DNA of 64,000 bases, taken from positions 105,036 through 169,035 of the forward strand of contig JAEUTG010000015.1 in assembly GCA_016788045.1 (NCBI GenBank). Reading direction: 5' to 3'. Below are positions 46,252 through 53,781 of this stretch, piece after piece; position 1 is the stretch's first letter; every line of letters begins with the position of its first letter. A program made the position numbers and the translations under genes. Under the pieces are notes generated by a model that was given only the letters and a program-made list of their open reading frames with translations, was not told the origin of the DNA and ran no database searches. This DNA comes from Bacteroidales bacterium (GTDB lineage Bacteria > Bacteroidota > Bacteroidia > Bacteroidales > Lentimicrobiaceae).

Positions 46252-47847
46252 TCAAAAGCGGGTTACATCACGGGGTATTTTCCTGAAAACGATGTTGTGT
46301 GTCATCATAAAATCTTTTGGCAACAGGCAGTTGTCGGCATAAATCACATATTGCCCTGCCTTTGTTTTTATGGCAGACAAGGCATCGTAATCAAGGGCTG
46401 TTTGTGAATCCTTCTCGTATATAAAATAGTAGGCTGTTTCTTCCAAAACTCCCAGAAAGTAAGGGCTATCATTCAAAGAATCCGGCTTTTTGTAAGCGGT
46501 GCGGGTTTCACTGTACCACACGTATTCCCTGATTTTCTCAGTTTCAACCGCCTCATTCAGGAACTCGTTGTTGTCGCCTGTAAACAGGGGCTTACCCAGT
46601 TCGTAATAATCGAAGCTTCCACCGGTGCCTTCTTTGTCCGCGTAGCCGCTCATTACCTTTTTTACCCTTTCGGCGGTAATGGTTTCGGCATAATCTTCCA
46701 TTTCGACCAGGATAAACCTGCGGTTGCCACCATCCTGTTTGTTCAGGTTTAAAACGGCATGGGCTGTGGTGCCGGATCCAGCGAAGGAATCAAGGATAAG
46801 AGAATCACCGCTAGTTGATAATTCAATTAGAGTTTTGATTAAACTCGATGGCTTTGGAAATGTAAATTTTGTATCGGGGAAGATTGATCGTAAATCCGAG
46901 GTTCCTTGTTGGGTATAAATTCCTTCAATTATAGAGTATAATTTACTTCCCCTTGTGACACCTTCTGATGATTTAAGGTATTGTTTGTAATTAACCGACC
47001 ACTTACCCTTTTTGAATTCAATAACAAGATCGTTATTTATGAGAGCTGTTTCAACTCTTTCTCTTGACCACTGCCATTGTTTATTTGGCCAGATTTCTTC
47101 ACCATTATACTTTATTGGGTAAACTAAATTTGGCCTATCATCCATACTGGTTGTTGCAAGTGGTTGAAGTCGATAAGGACCACGTTCTGGTAATTTCTCA
47201 TCCTCATATTTATAGTACTTCAATATTGCTTCATCATGTGCTAGAGATAGTTCGTTGATCTGCTCAATGTTTTTTGCATAAAAGTAGATGTATTCATGAA
47301 GATTTACAATGTGCTTAGATTTGGAACCTCCACCGTAACTTTTTTTCCATATGAGCGATTCAATGCAATTTTTCCTGCCGAATATTTCTTCTAAAACCAA
47401 ACTTAGATAATTGAATTCATAATTATCAATCGAAATGAAAATTACCCCATCCTCGGCAAGTAGTTTATGTAATAATTTTAACCGTGGATACATCATGCAA
47501 AGCCATTTGTCATGTCTGCTGAGGTCATCACCTTCTTTACCTACAACCCCGTTCAGCCATTTTTTTATTTTCGGGTCGTTCACATTGTCGTTATACACCC
47601 AGCCTTCGTTGCCGGTGTTGTAGGGCGGGTCAATATAGATGCACTTTACTTTACCCTCATACTCTGGCAGCAGGCTTTTCAGCGCTTCGAGGTTATCGCC
47701 GTGGAGGATAAGGTTTCCGCTGCCGGTTTCGCCGGGTTGCCTGCCATGTTCAGCGGTAAAACCGTATTTATGCTCTAAAACACGATAGGGTACATCCTGA
47801 TGGTGATTGATAACTTTTTCTTTTCCAATCCAGTGTAGGGTAGGCAT
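46252..47847 (-). CDS. mod: Type III DNA methyltransferase, Mod subunit
   Basis: This 531-residue adenine-N6 methyltransferase has DPPY at 73-76 (YIDPPYNTGN) before the SAM-binding FAGSGTTAHAV (about 351-361), the beta-class motif order of type III Mod enzymes. The segment between them (about residues 135-345, near 46800-47420) is the target recognition region and is visibly more AT-rich than the catalytic ends. The start MPTLHWIGKEKV is the usual Mod start. The gene is complete and adjoins res. Confidence 0.94.
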   Translation of the reverse strand: MPTLHWIGKEKVINHHQDVPYRVLEHKYGFTAEHGRQPGETGSGNLILHGDNLEALKSLLPEYEGKVKCIYIDPPYNTGNEGWVYNDNVNDPKIKKWLNGVVGKEGDDLSRHDKWLCMMYPRLKLLHKLLAEDGVIFISIDNYEFNYLSLVLEEIFGRKNCIESLIWKKSYGGGSKSKHIVNLHEYIYFYAKNIEQINELSLAHDEAILKYYKYEDEKLPERGPYRLQPLATTSMDDRPNLVYPIKYNGEEIWPNKQWQWSRERVETALINNDLVIEFKKGKWSVNYKQYLKSSEGVTRGSKLYSIIEGIYTQQGTSDLRSIFPDTKFTFPKPSSLIKTLIELSTSGDSLILDSFAGSGTTAHAVLNLNKQDGGNRRFILVEMEDYAETITAERVKKVMSGYADKEGTGGSFDYYELGKPLFTGDNNEFLNEAVETEKIREYVWYSETRTAYKKPDSLNDSPYFLGVLEETAYYFIYEKDSQTALDYDALSAIKTKAGQYVIYADNCLLPKDFMMTHNIVFRKIPRDVTRF

Positions 47848-47919
47848 GGATAATAAATAAATTGGGAATGAATGAGCATTAAAAGTACATAATTTTACAA
47901 CCTTAGCTTCAGAATTTTC

Positions 47920-47927
47920 TATATTTG
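47920..47927 (+). promoter_or_regulatory. -7 box of the 47982 gene
   Basis: TATATTTG fits the consensus and lies 54 bases upstream of the start, divergent from mod. Confidence 0.5.
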
Positions 47928-47981
47928 TTAGAGATTCAGCCATGGCCATTAACTTATAATATTTATCTATAGTTTGATTCT

Positions 47982-48560
47982 ATGAATGAAATAGAGGCTG
48001 CTTCCGTTTTTTATACCCTGTCAACCATCGCACAGGTTTTGGCAGCATTTATGGCTTTAGGGTCAGTTTTCGTTTTTTTTAAGGTTAATGAAGATAAGCA
48101 GGAAATGAAGCTCATGGCATATGCATCAATTGTTACACTTAAGAGTTATAATGCTAATAGTAGTTTATTTGAAGATTATATTTACCGTTTAAATAAAAAC
48201 TATGAAAATGGTAGTATCAACGGGGTTATACAAATACTTAATTCGATGATTGATAGCTTCATAGTATTACCTTCTGATGGGCCCGATATTTGTTCAACGG
48301 CAATGCTTCATCGGGATATGCTGATATTAATTCGAAAACGAATTGATCGCTTGCTCCGGCTTGTAAAAATCAGCATATTTTCAGGTGTATTGGCTATATT
48401 TTTTTGCATCACGGGACTCGCATTTGTTCCCATAATACCGTACTTTTTTCTGGTACTTTTAATAATAGTCCTGATCGTATTGGCCCTGGTCTCACTCCTG
48501 ATGATGGTATGGATTATTTTCTATTCTTTGAATAACAAAAAAACAGGGTATGATGTCTGA
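47982..48560 (+). CDS. Hypothetical membrane protein, 192 residues
   Basis: No family is recognised. The protein has one hydrophobic N-terminal helix (about 10-33). A soluble stretch of about 95 residues follows (KSYNANSSLFEDYIYRL and RKRIDRLLRLVKIS). Two adjacent C-terminal membrane helices (about 128-150 and 153-182) come last. Base use is AT-rich. It lies divergent from the restriction-modification genes and before the HIRAN gene in the accessory island. A role in defence is possible only by association. Confidence 0.6.
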   Translation: MNEIEAASVFYTLSTIAQVLAAFMALGSVFVFFKVNEDKQEMKLMAYASIVTLKSYNANSSLFEDYIYRLNKNYENGSINGVIQILNSMIDSFIVLPSDGPDICSTAMLHRDMLILIRKRIDRLLRLVKISIFSGVLAIFFCITGLAFVPIIPYFFLVLLIIVLIVLALVSLLMMVWIIFYSLNNKKTGYDV

Positions 48561-48701
48561 CCTTTTTTGAATGCGAAAGTATGATCAATAGTTCAATGTG
48601 AATGGTTGAATAGTATGATAAGCTTCGGAGAACAGAAGTCACTTCCAGAGGTTATTCCTAAAAATTAAGCGTTCATAAGATATGTTAATTAAGATGCAAA
48701 T

Positions 48702-49556
48702 ATGAACCGGGCAACTTTTCTAAAAAATGTGATTGGCGCTTTCGGTTTGGCTGTGCTGCCTCCATTGTCATACAGACATTACCGGAAACTCTATTTACTT
48801 CAGTGCTTCGTAAGGGGGTTTCAGTATTATGCCGGGCCCGGATTACTTGATGTTATGAAAGAGGGTAGTTTGCTGGAACTGGTTAGGGAGCCTGAAAATG
48901 AGTTTGATGCGTGTGCCATTGCCCTTCATTTTAACAATGAGAAAATCGGCTATATACCGGCAGAGTTCAATGAAGTACTCAGCCGTTTACTGGATGCCGG
49001 CGTGGTAGAAATGATAGCCGAAATCACCCATCTCAACCCCGATGCTTCCACCTGGGAAAATGTACACATTGCTGTCAGTGTTCTGAAAGAAACGTCAGAA
49101 CCCCTTCCTGAAAATGCGGCCTACCTCACATGGCTGACAACCCCCGAATATCACTCGGTTCAGCTTGCTGAAAATTACATCGGCAGGGTGAAAACCAATG
49201 GCAGAAATATTCTTTCAGGAGAGGATTTCTATCGCGAACTGGTTGAAAACAGTGAAACTGATGAGGTGTATGACCTGATTCACGAAAGTTTCGGAAACCC
49301 GGAAGCACTGGAAGAGGTGGTGGATAATTCTTTGTTGATCGTTAACAGAAATAAACTTCCCGCTGACCTTATCATGGATGAGTTGATTGAGGCAATTGAA
49401 GAAGGCGTGATCGAACTGGAGAATATATTTGATGAAAAAGGCTATATAGTTGCACAGGTTGACCGGCTGGCAGAACTCTCCTCGAGGATTGAACGATTCG
49501 AAAGCGTGCTTGATAAATCGGGCAGTAGATTTTTTGAAGTAGTATTCAAATCTTAG
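48702..49556 (+). CDS. HIRAN-domain protein
   Basis: The protein has 284 residues. Residues about 32-130 form a HIRAN domain: QCFVRGFQYYAG, LELVREPENEFDACAIAL and EKIGYIPAEFNEVLSRL. HIRAN domains bind DNA ends or 3' termini in eukaryotic HLTF/Rad5, and bacterial stand-alone versions have no clear role. The N-terminus (MNRATFLKNVIGAFGLAVLPP) is hydrophobic and may be a membrane anchor, which is odd for a DNA-end binder. The C-terminal half is acidic and helical. It ends 16 bases before a small terminator. Confidence 0.8.
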   Translation: MNRATFLKNVIGAFGLAVLPPLSYRHYRKLYLLQCFVRGFQYYAGPGLLDVMKEGSLLELVREPENEFDACAIALHFNNEKIGYIPAEFNEVLSRLLDAGVVEMIAEITHLNPDASTWENVHIAVSVLKETSEPLPENAAYLTWLTTPEYHSVQLAENYIGRVKTNGRNILSGEDFYRELVENSETDEVYDLIHESFGNPEALEEVVDNSLLIVNRNKLPADLIMDELIEAIEEGVIELENIFDEKGYIVAQVDRLAELSSRIERFESVLDKSGSRFFEVVFKS

Positions 49557-49571
49557 TACAAGTAAAAGTGA

Positions 49572-49593
49572 CCAAAAGCCGGAGCTTTTGTTT
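49572..49593 (+). terminator. Small terminator after the HIRAN gene
   Basis: A 7-bp stem (CAAAAGC / GCTTTTG) with a CGGA loop is followed by TTT. The hairpin is weak but is placed directly after the stop codon. Confidence 0.45.
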
Positions 49594-49599
49594 ATTGTT

Positions 49600-49607
49600 T
49601 AAATTTG
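49600..49607 (+). promoter_or_regulatory. -7 box of the ATPase-DUF4325-PIN unit
   Basis: TAAATTTG fits TAnnTTTG. It overlaps the upstream TTG/ATG alternatives at 49605 and 49608, so the ATG at 49626, preceded by AAAGGA, is taken as the real start. Confidence 0.5.
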
Positions 49608-49625
49608 ATGCTGATTCTAAAGGAA

Positions 49626-50513
49626 ATGAAAAGAATTGTTTTGCCACAGCGCGTATGTAGTGATTCAAACGGATACAGCTTTTTTGCAGAAATGCATGAG
49701 TCGATTTCATCTGCTTTTTCAGAAACAATTATTATCGATTTTTCCTTAAATGGCTGGTTTGAAGCCAACCTAAGCGCCATATTAGGGTCATTGCTGAGTA
49801 AAGCACAAGAGAATTTTAATAACATCCTTTTCGAAAAACTTCCCGTAAAACAAAGGGAAATACTATCGAGAAATCACTTTCTTGCATCATTCGGTGGTGA
49901 AAAACTAGATGATTATAACAACACTACGATAAAATACCGCAGGAACCGGTTGACCGATGATAAACTGATACACCATTTCCTTTCTTCAGATCTTTTGGGC
50001 AAAGAAGAATTCCCCAAACTCAGTTCTGCAGCGCATAAAGAAATTGAAAGAAGCATTTTCGAGATATTCAGCAATGCAATCATTCACGGAAATTGTGAAT
50101 TTGTATATAGTTGCGGTCAATATTTTCCACGAAAAACCCCGCCAAGAATTGACTTTACAATAGTTGACCTTGGGAATACGATTAAATACAATACAAACAA
50201 TTTCTTAAAAGCTAAACTTTCAGGTAAGGAAGCGATTGAATGGGCAGTAGTAGAAAATCATACAACAAAACCGAAAGAAGGAAATATACCAGGCGGACTT
50301 GGGCTGAAGATAATTTCTGAATTTGTTAAATTGAATAAAGGGAAATTACAAATAGTATCATCAGATGGATTTTGGGAACTTAATAAGGGTGTTCAGATTT
50401 CGGATTCAATGAAGTATGAATTTCCCGGCACGATTGTTAACATAGAATTCAATCTTGATGATGCATCCTTTTACTATCTGACTGTTGAAGATATTGAAGA
50501 TATTAAATTTTAG
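49626..50513 (+). CDS. GHKL-type ATP-binding protein with STAS-like N-terminus
   Basis: The protein has 295 residues. The N-terminal third has a STAS-like strand-helix pattern (TIIIDFSLNGWFEANL, then LGSLLSKAQ). The C-terminal part is a GHKL/HATPase domain: an N-box with Glu147 and Asn150 (EIFSNAIIHGN), the Asp181 box IVDLGN and a glycine lid GGLGLKII (223-230). There is no histidine phospho-acceptor or receiver domain, so it is not a normal sensor kinase. It resembles anti-sigma-type kinases of partner-switching modules. Base use is AT-rich. It is the first gene of a three-gene unit with DUF4325 and PIN proteins. The function is unknown. Confidence 0.8.
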   Translation: MKRIVLPQRVCSDSNGYSFFAEMHESISSAFSETIIIDFSLNGWFEANLSAILGSLLSKAQENFNNILFEKLPVKQREILSRNHFLASFGGEKLDDYNNTTIKYRRNRLTDDKLIHHFLSSDLLGKEEFPKLSSAAHKEIERSIFEIFSNAIIHGNCEFVYSCGQYFPRKTPPRIDFTIVDLGNTIKYNTNNFLKAKLSGKEAIEWAVVENHTTKPKEGNIPGGLGLKIISEFVKLNKGKLQIVSSDGFWELNKGVQISDSMKYEFPGTIVNIEFNLDDASFYYLTVEDIEDIKF

Positions 50514-50514
50514 C

Positions 50515-50522
50515 TACTTTTG
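50515..50522 (+). promoter_or_regulatory. Possible internal promoter before the DUF4325 gene
   Basis: TACTTTTG is four bases before the ATG, with TTG at 50494-50496 eighteen bases upstream. If used, it would make a leaderless mRNA for the DUF4325 and PIN genes. Confidence 0.35.
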
Positions 50523-50526
50523 CATC

Positions 50527-50883
50527 ATGGGAAATGATCGGTTCATTATCACAATTTTTGAAGAGGTTGGTGGCAATTCAGCTATTAGTGTTGATGATGG
50601 TACAAGAATATACCAAAAAATAGATGCAGCAATTTCAAATGGACGTTCCATCACGTTGGATTTTCAGAATATTGATCTTATCATTACTGCCTTTCTAAAT
50701 GCAGCAATCGGACAATTGTACAGCAAATATTCAAGTGAAGACCTGAACAGTAGGATTGAACTAAAGAATATAAAACCGGAAGACGTAAGACTGTTCAAAA
50801 AGGTAATAGAGAGAGCAAAAGAGTTCTTCAACCACCATACAGACTTTGAAGATACCACGAATGGTATAATATATGGCAGCTAA
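50527..50883 (+). CDS. STAS-like DUF4325 protein
   Basis: This 118-residue protein has the DUF4325 core SITLDFQNIDLIITAFLNAAIGQLY (described by its parts: strand 41-49, then helix 54-67). It resembles the STAS fold of anti-sigma-factor antagonists. No obvious conserved Ser for phosphorylation can be assigned, though Thr54 lies at the start of the key helix. It starts 13 bases after the ATP-binding gene and overlaps the PIN gene by 11 bases. Binding to the GHKL partner is inferred from the fold pairing. Confidence 0.78.
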   Translation: MGNDRFIITIFEEVGGNSAISVDDGTRIYQKIDAAISNGRSITLDFQNIDLIITAFLNAAIGQLYSKYSSEDLNSRIELKNIKPEDVRLFKKVIERAKEFFNHHTDFEDTTNGIIYGS

Positions 50884-51415
50884 GGTTATTGATGTAAAAT
50901 CTTTTAGTCCTAAAGGTTCAGATGTTTTCTTTTTCGACAACAATATCTGGATGTATCTATTTTGCCCTTTAGGTAACTATAAACAATCCCAACAAAAGTA
51001 CTTCTCACAACTATTTAATGATATCCTGACAGTTAGAAGCACATTGTATACTACCAGTCTAATTGTCTCGGAGTTTGCTAACCGTTACCTTAGACTCGAT
51101 TTCGAATTGTGGGCAAAATTAATTGGAACACCAGGTCTTGAGTTTAAAAAGGATTTTGTAGGTACTTCAAGATATGCGGATACTGTTGCAGATATTACAA
51201 ATGCCATCGAAAAAATTATCAGTAATTCTACCCGATATCCCGATAATTTCAGTTCCATTGACCTAAGTAGGGTGTTGAAGCATTTTTCAGTAATTGATTT
51301 TAATGATAGCTATTTTATTGAAAATGGGTTGAAAACAAATTGGAAATTAGTAACAGATGATAAAGATTTTATAAAATATCAGGGTCATAACCTGACAGTA
51401 GTCACATTTCTATAA
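50873..51415 (+). CDS. PIN-domain protein (putative ribonuclease)
   Basis: This 180-residue protein shows the acidic PIN set: Asp22 (FFFDNNIWMYLF), Glu67 (TSLIVSEFANR), Asp142/Asp145 (IDFNDSYF) and Asp162/Asp163 (LVTDDKDF). These residues bind metal in PIN ribonucleases such as VapC. No VapB-like antitoxin is adjacent. Instead it overlaps the DUF4325 gene by 11 bases, implying translational coupling. A nuclease controlled by the ATPase/STAS-like pair is inferred. Base use is AT-rich and it marks the right end of the accessory island. Confidence 0.8.
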   Translation: MAAKVIDVKSFSPKGSDVFFFDNNIWMYLFCPLGNYKQSQQKYFSQLFNDILTVRSTLYTTSLIVSEFANRYLRLDFELWAKLIGTPGLEFKKDFVGTSRYADTVADITNAIEKIISNSTRYPDNFSSIDLSRVLKHFSVIDFNDSYFIENGLKTNWKLVTDDKDFIKYQGHNLTVVTFL

Positions 51416-51514
51416 ACTGAAAAGAATTTTATTCAGTTTAATTGCAATTAACAGACGGACAAACGCTTACAATTTGTGATCAATACCCTTCAGCAGAAGA
51501 ATTTAGATTTTTGT

Positions 51515-51964
51515 TTACTCATTGTCGGCTGCAAACCATTCGGCATAGGAAGTCACCGTCTCGCGCAGCATCAGGCTGTGGAGTTTTACCCCGGCAGGCA
51601 GCTCTTTTTTCAGGCGCATTGCAAAATCAGCCAGCAGGTTTTCGCTGGTGGGCTGATAATCAACCAGGATCAGCCTGCCGACAAATTCACCAAGATCGGT
51701 GATCTGCTGCGGTGCGCTTGCCTTGTTCAGCACCAGGGCATGATCAAATTCACCGATGATCTGCTCCCTGACAATCTCCTTCAGCAACCGGAAGTCCATT
51801 ACCATGCCCAGATAGGGTGATCCCGGATCGGTTTCGGGCTTGCCTTTTACCGTAACCAGCAATTCGTAGGAATGACCATGTATGTGCCTGCACGGACCGG
51901 TATATCCGGCCAGGGCATGGGCCATTTCAAACTTAAACTCTTTGGTTAACCTGAAAACTGCCAT
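51515..51964 (-). CDS. queD: 6-carboxy-tetrahydropterin synthase QueD
   Basis: This 149-residue enzyme forms 6-carboxytetrahydropterin from dihydroneopterin triphosphate, the first queuosine-specific step. Zinc ligands are His16, His29 and His31 (CRHIHGHSYEL), with Cys25 as the catalytic thiol. FDHALVLN and LRETVTSYAEW complete the active site. No queC, queE or queF lies nearby and no preQ1 riboswitch is seen. Composition returns to that of the core genome. It is followed upstream by the endonuclease gene, five bases away. Confidence 0.94.
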   Translation of the reverse strand: MAVFRLTKEFKFEMAHALAGYTGPCRHIHGHSYELLVTVKGKPETDPGSPYLGMVMDFRLLKEIVREQIIGEFDHALVLNKASAPQQITDLGEFVGRLILVDYQPTSENLLADFAMRLKKELPAGVKLHSLMLRETVTSYAEWFAADNE

Positions 51965-51969
51965 ACTGC

Positions 51970-53031
51970 TTATTTCGCCAGCCTGATAAATGCAGGAAGT
52001 TTACCTGCTTCGCTGATTTCAATAAAATAGAAACCATTGGCCAGTGCTGAGGTATTGATGCGCAAAGCCCCAGCCTCATCAGAATAATCCAACACATACT
52101 GCCTGCCGGTGATATCAAGGAACCGCAGACTCAGACCGGTGCTTCTGTAATAATTGTGATGATTGACGATGCAGTAATCAATGGCCGGGTTGGGGTAAAC
52201 GGTAACATCCGTATTGTAGACAATGTCGTTTACACCGGTTGTCCCCCCCCAGATCTGCGCAATAAATTCAGGGTGATCAATATAGGGATTCCGGTTGTTC
52301 TGAATTTCATATACTGCGTTATTCCGGTCAATCTCCTTCTGGCTTACCGGATCGCTCAGGTGCCATTCTTTGAGCAAAGCGAGTGCCCAGGGCCTTGGCT
52401 GGGAGCCGTTCACCATGTCGCTGCCCGGCCAGCCATTGTCTTCGTTGTAATACCTGGTTGCCATGTAAAAATAGGTGCGGGCAAAATCGCCCTTATAAGC
52501 ATCAATCGGCTCAAATACGGTACCTGAATAACCGGGATAGTTGCAACTGCCCAGTTTGCAGCCATTTTCCGATGTCCAGGATGCTGAGCCTACAGTTCCG
52601 TAAGGATAATTGCTCCGACGGCCGTTCACATACCCATCAGTCGGATAAAGATGAAACAGGTCGGAATACATGGGACTCATGTCATCAAACCAGCTTTTCG
52701 GGAAGGAATGTTCCCTGTTGTAGCAGTCTCCTTCACCATTGTATGATCCGCACTGATCCCCGGAGGTGAAGTTATAGACATAAGGCGGATTTCCTCCCGG
52801 TACATCAGAATACATATCCCACACGGTGCCGTTGGGCTTGCGGTCGGTAGATTCGAAATGCTCATGCAGTGAGTTGTAACTCTGCACATAGTGGTTGTCG
52901 ATGATGTTGTGCAGTGCCGCCTGAAGTGCAGTGCCGCTGAGGCCATTTGCTGCATCGTAATAGCCGGCCGGAGGCTGTGATTTTGCTGTAACAGCAATGG
53001 CAAGCAGAGCAAGAATGAATAGTCTTTTCAT
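51970..53031 (-). CDS. Secreted endonuclease I family protein with sorting domain
   Basis: The protein has 353 residues, with a signal peptide ending VTAKSQ. The nuclease domain (about 40-265) has CYNREHSFPKSWF, LFHLYPTDGYVNGRRSNYP and related His/Asn metal-site features of endonuclease I. The C-terminal 75 residues (VTVYPNPAIDYCIV ... GFYFIEI) are a type IX sorting domain. It probably degrades extracellular DNA, for nutrition or biofilm turnover. The start at 53031 gives a clean signal peptide. Confidence 0.87.
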   Translation of the reverse strand: MKRLFILALLAIAVTAKSQPPAGYYDAANGLSGTALQAALHNIIDNHYVQSYNSLHEHFESTDRKPNGTVWDMYSDVPGGNPPYVYNFTSGDQCGSYNGEGDCYNREHSFPKSWFDDMSPMYSDLFHLYPTDGYVNGRRSNYPYGTVGSASWTSENGCKLGSCNYPGYSGTVFEPIDAYKGDFARTYFYMATRYYNEDNGWPGSDMVNGSQPRPWALALLKEWHLSDPVSQKEIDRNNAVYEIQNNRNPYIDHPEFIAQIWGGTTGVNDIVYNTDVTVYPNPAIDYCIVNHHNYYRSTGLSLRFLDITGRQYVLDYSDEAGALRINTSALANGFYFIEISEAGKLPAFIRLAK

Positions 53032-53038
53032 CAGAAAA

Positions 53039-53599
53039 TCAAATGAATTGTAAAACAAGGTGAATAACGCCAAAACAGGCAATAACAATGCCTGACAACA
53101 ATCCGGCATATTTTACTGAAGGTTTAAAACCGTAATGTTCTCCGGCTTTAATTCCGGCAATTACAAGGAACAATGTTGCAAAAAATACCGAAATTACCGG
53201 AAGCAGCATTGGACCGCCTGCTGTTCCGATAGCCAGACCGGTGAGGAAAGCCACTATGCCACCGGCTGCAGACAGCAGCAGTGCAGTCCGGATATTGTCA
53301 ATCAGAATCACTTTCTCATCAACGTTATAGTTGATGGCATCCAGGCACAATTTAATACCGACAATTACAAGCAACGACATGGCTGAAGCGAAACTGTATT
53401 GCCCTAGGGTCAATTGCATCAGCATTCCGAGAAAGATTCCTGCCAGCATCAGCAAAGCACGCCCGCCAGCCAGAAACAACGAGGCAAACGGCTGAATTTT
53501 CATTGCAAGCTTCTTGTGCAATGCCGCGGTAAACCAGGATGTTGTTAAAACATCAGAAGCGATGACAGCACCGATAACTGCAAATTCAATTTCTGACAA
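53039..53599 (-). CDS. Diverged MntP-like membrane protein, TTG start
   Basis: This 186-residue polytopic protein aligns by eye with MntP along its whole length. (M)SEIEFAVIGAVIASD puts Asp16 in the same place as in MntP, GMLM follows at the second helix, LLVIVGIKLCLDAI matches the third and the end resembles GGIILIAIGVKIL. The second transport aspartate region (SIDALVVG in MntP) is replaced by GGIVAFLTG, so Mn export is doubtful. The TTG start at 53599 is chosen because a -7 box (53621-53628) would lie inside a longer ATG reading from 53647. Confidence 0.6.
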   Translation of the reverse strand: MSEIEFAVIGAVIASDVLTTSWFTAALHKKLAMKIQPFASLFLAGGRALLMLAGIFLGMLMQLTLGQYSFASAMSLLVIVGIKLCLDAINYNVDEKVILIDNIRTALLLSAAGGIVAFLTGLAIGTAGGPMLLPVISVFFATLFLVIAGIKAGEHYGFKPSVKYAGLLSGIVIACFGVIHLVLQFI

Positions 53600-53620
53600 G
53601 GTCGTAATTTTTTGAGCCTG

Positions 53621-53628
53621 CAAAAGTA
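53621..53628 (-). promoter_or_regulatory. -7 box of the MntP-like gene
   Basis: CAAAAGTA on the plus strand gives TACTTTTG on the minus strand, 22 bases upstream of the TTG start. Confidence 0.55.
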
Positions 53629-53754
53629 GTGAATAATTGAACTTCACCCGTTGATTTTCAAACAGATTTGTATTGTTTGGTCAGACTAACTATATTTTTT
53701 CTTCCCGTATGATCCGGTTAGTCACAATTAACATATGCAAAACATCCGATTCAC

Positions 53755-53762
53755 TACTTTTG
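53755..53762 (+). promoter_or_regulatory. -7 box of pyk
   Basis: TACTTTTG fits the consensus and ends 19 bases before the start codon. Confidence 0.6.
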
Positions 53763-53781
53763 TATTAAAATCAACCGTATT

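Noticed and set aside
49605..49625. Earlier TTG or ATG start for the GHKL ATP-binding gene
   Set aside because: Both overlap the -7 box at 49600-49607, while the ATG at 49626 has an AAAGGA just upstream.
51965..51969. preQ1 riboswitch before queD
   Set aside because: queD directly follows the endonuclease gene with five bases between, leaving no room for a leader.
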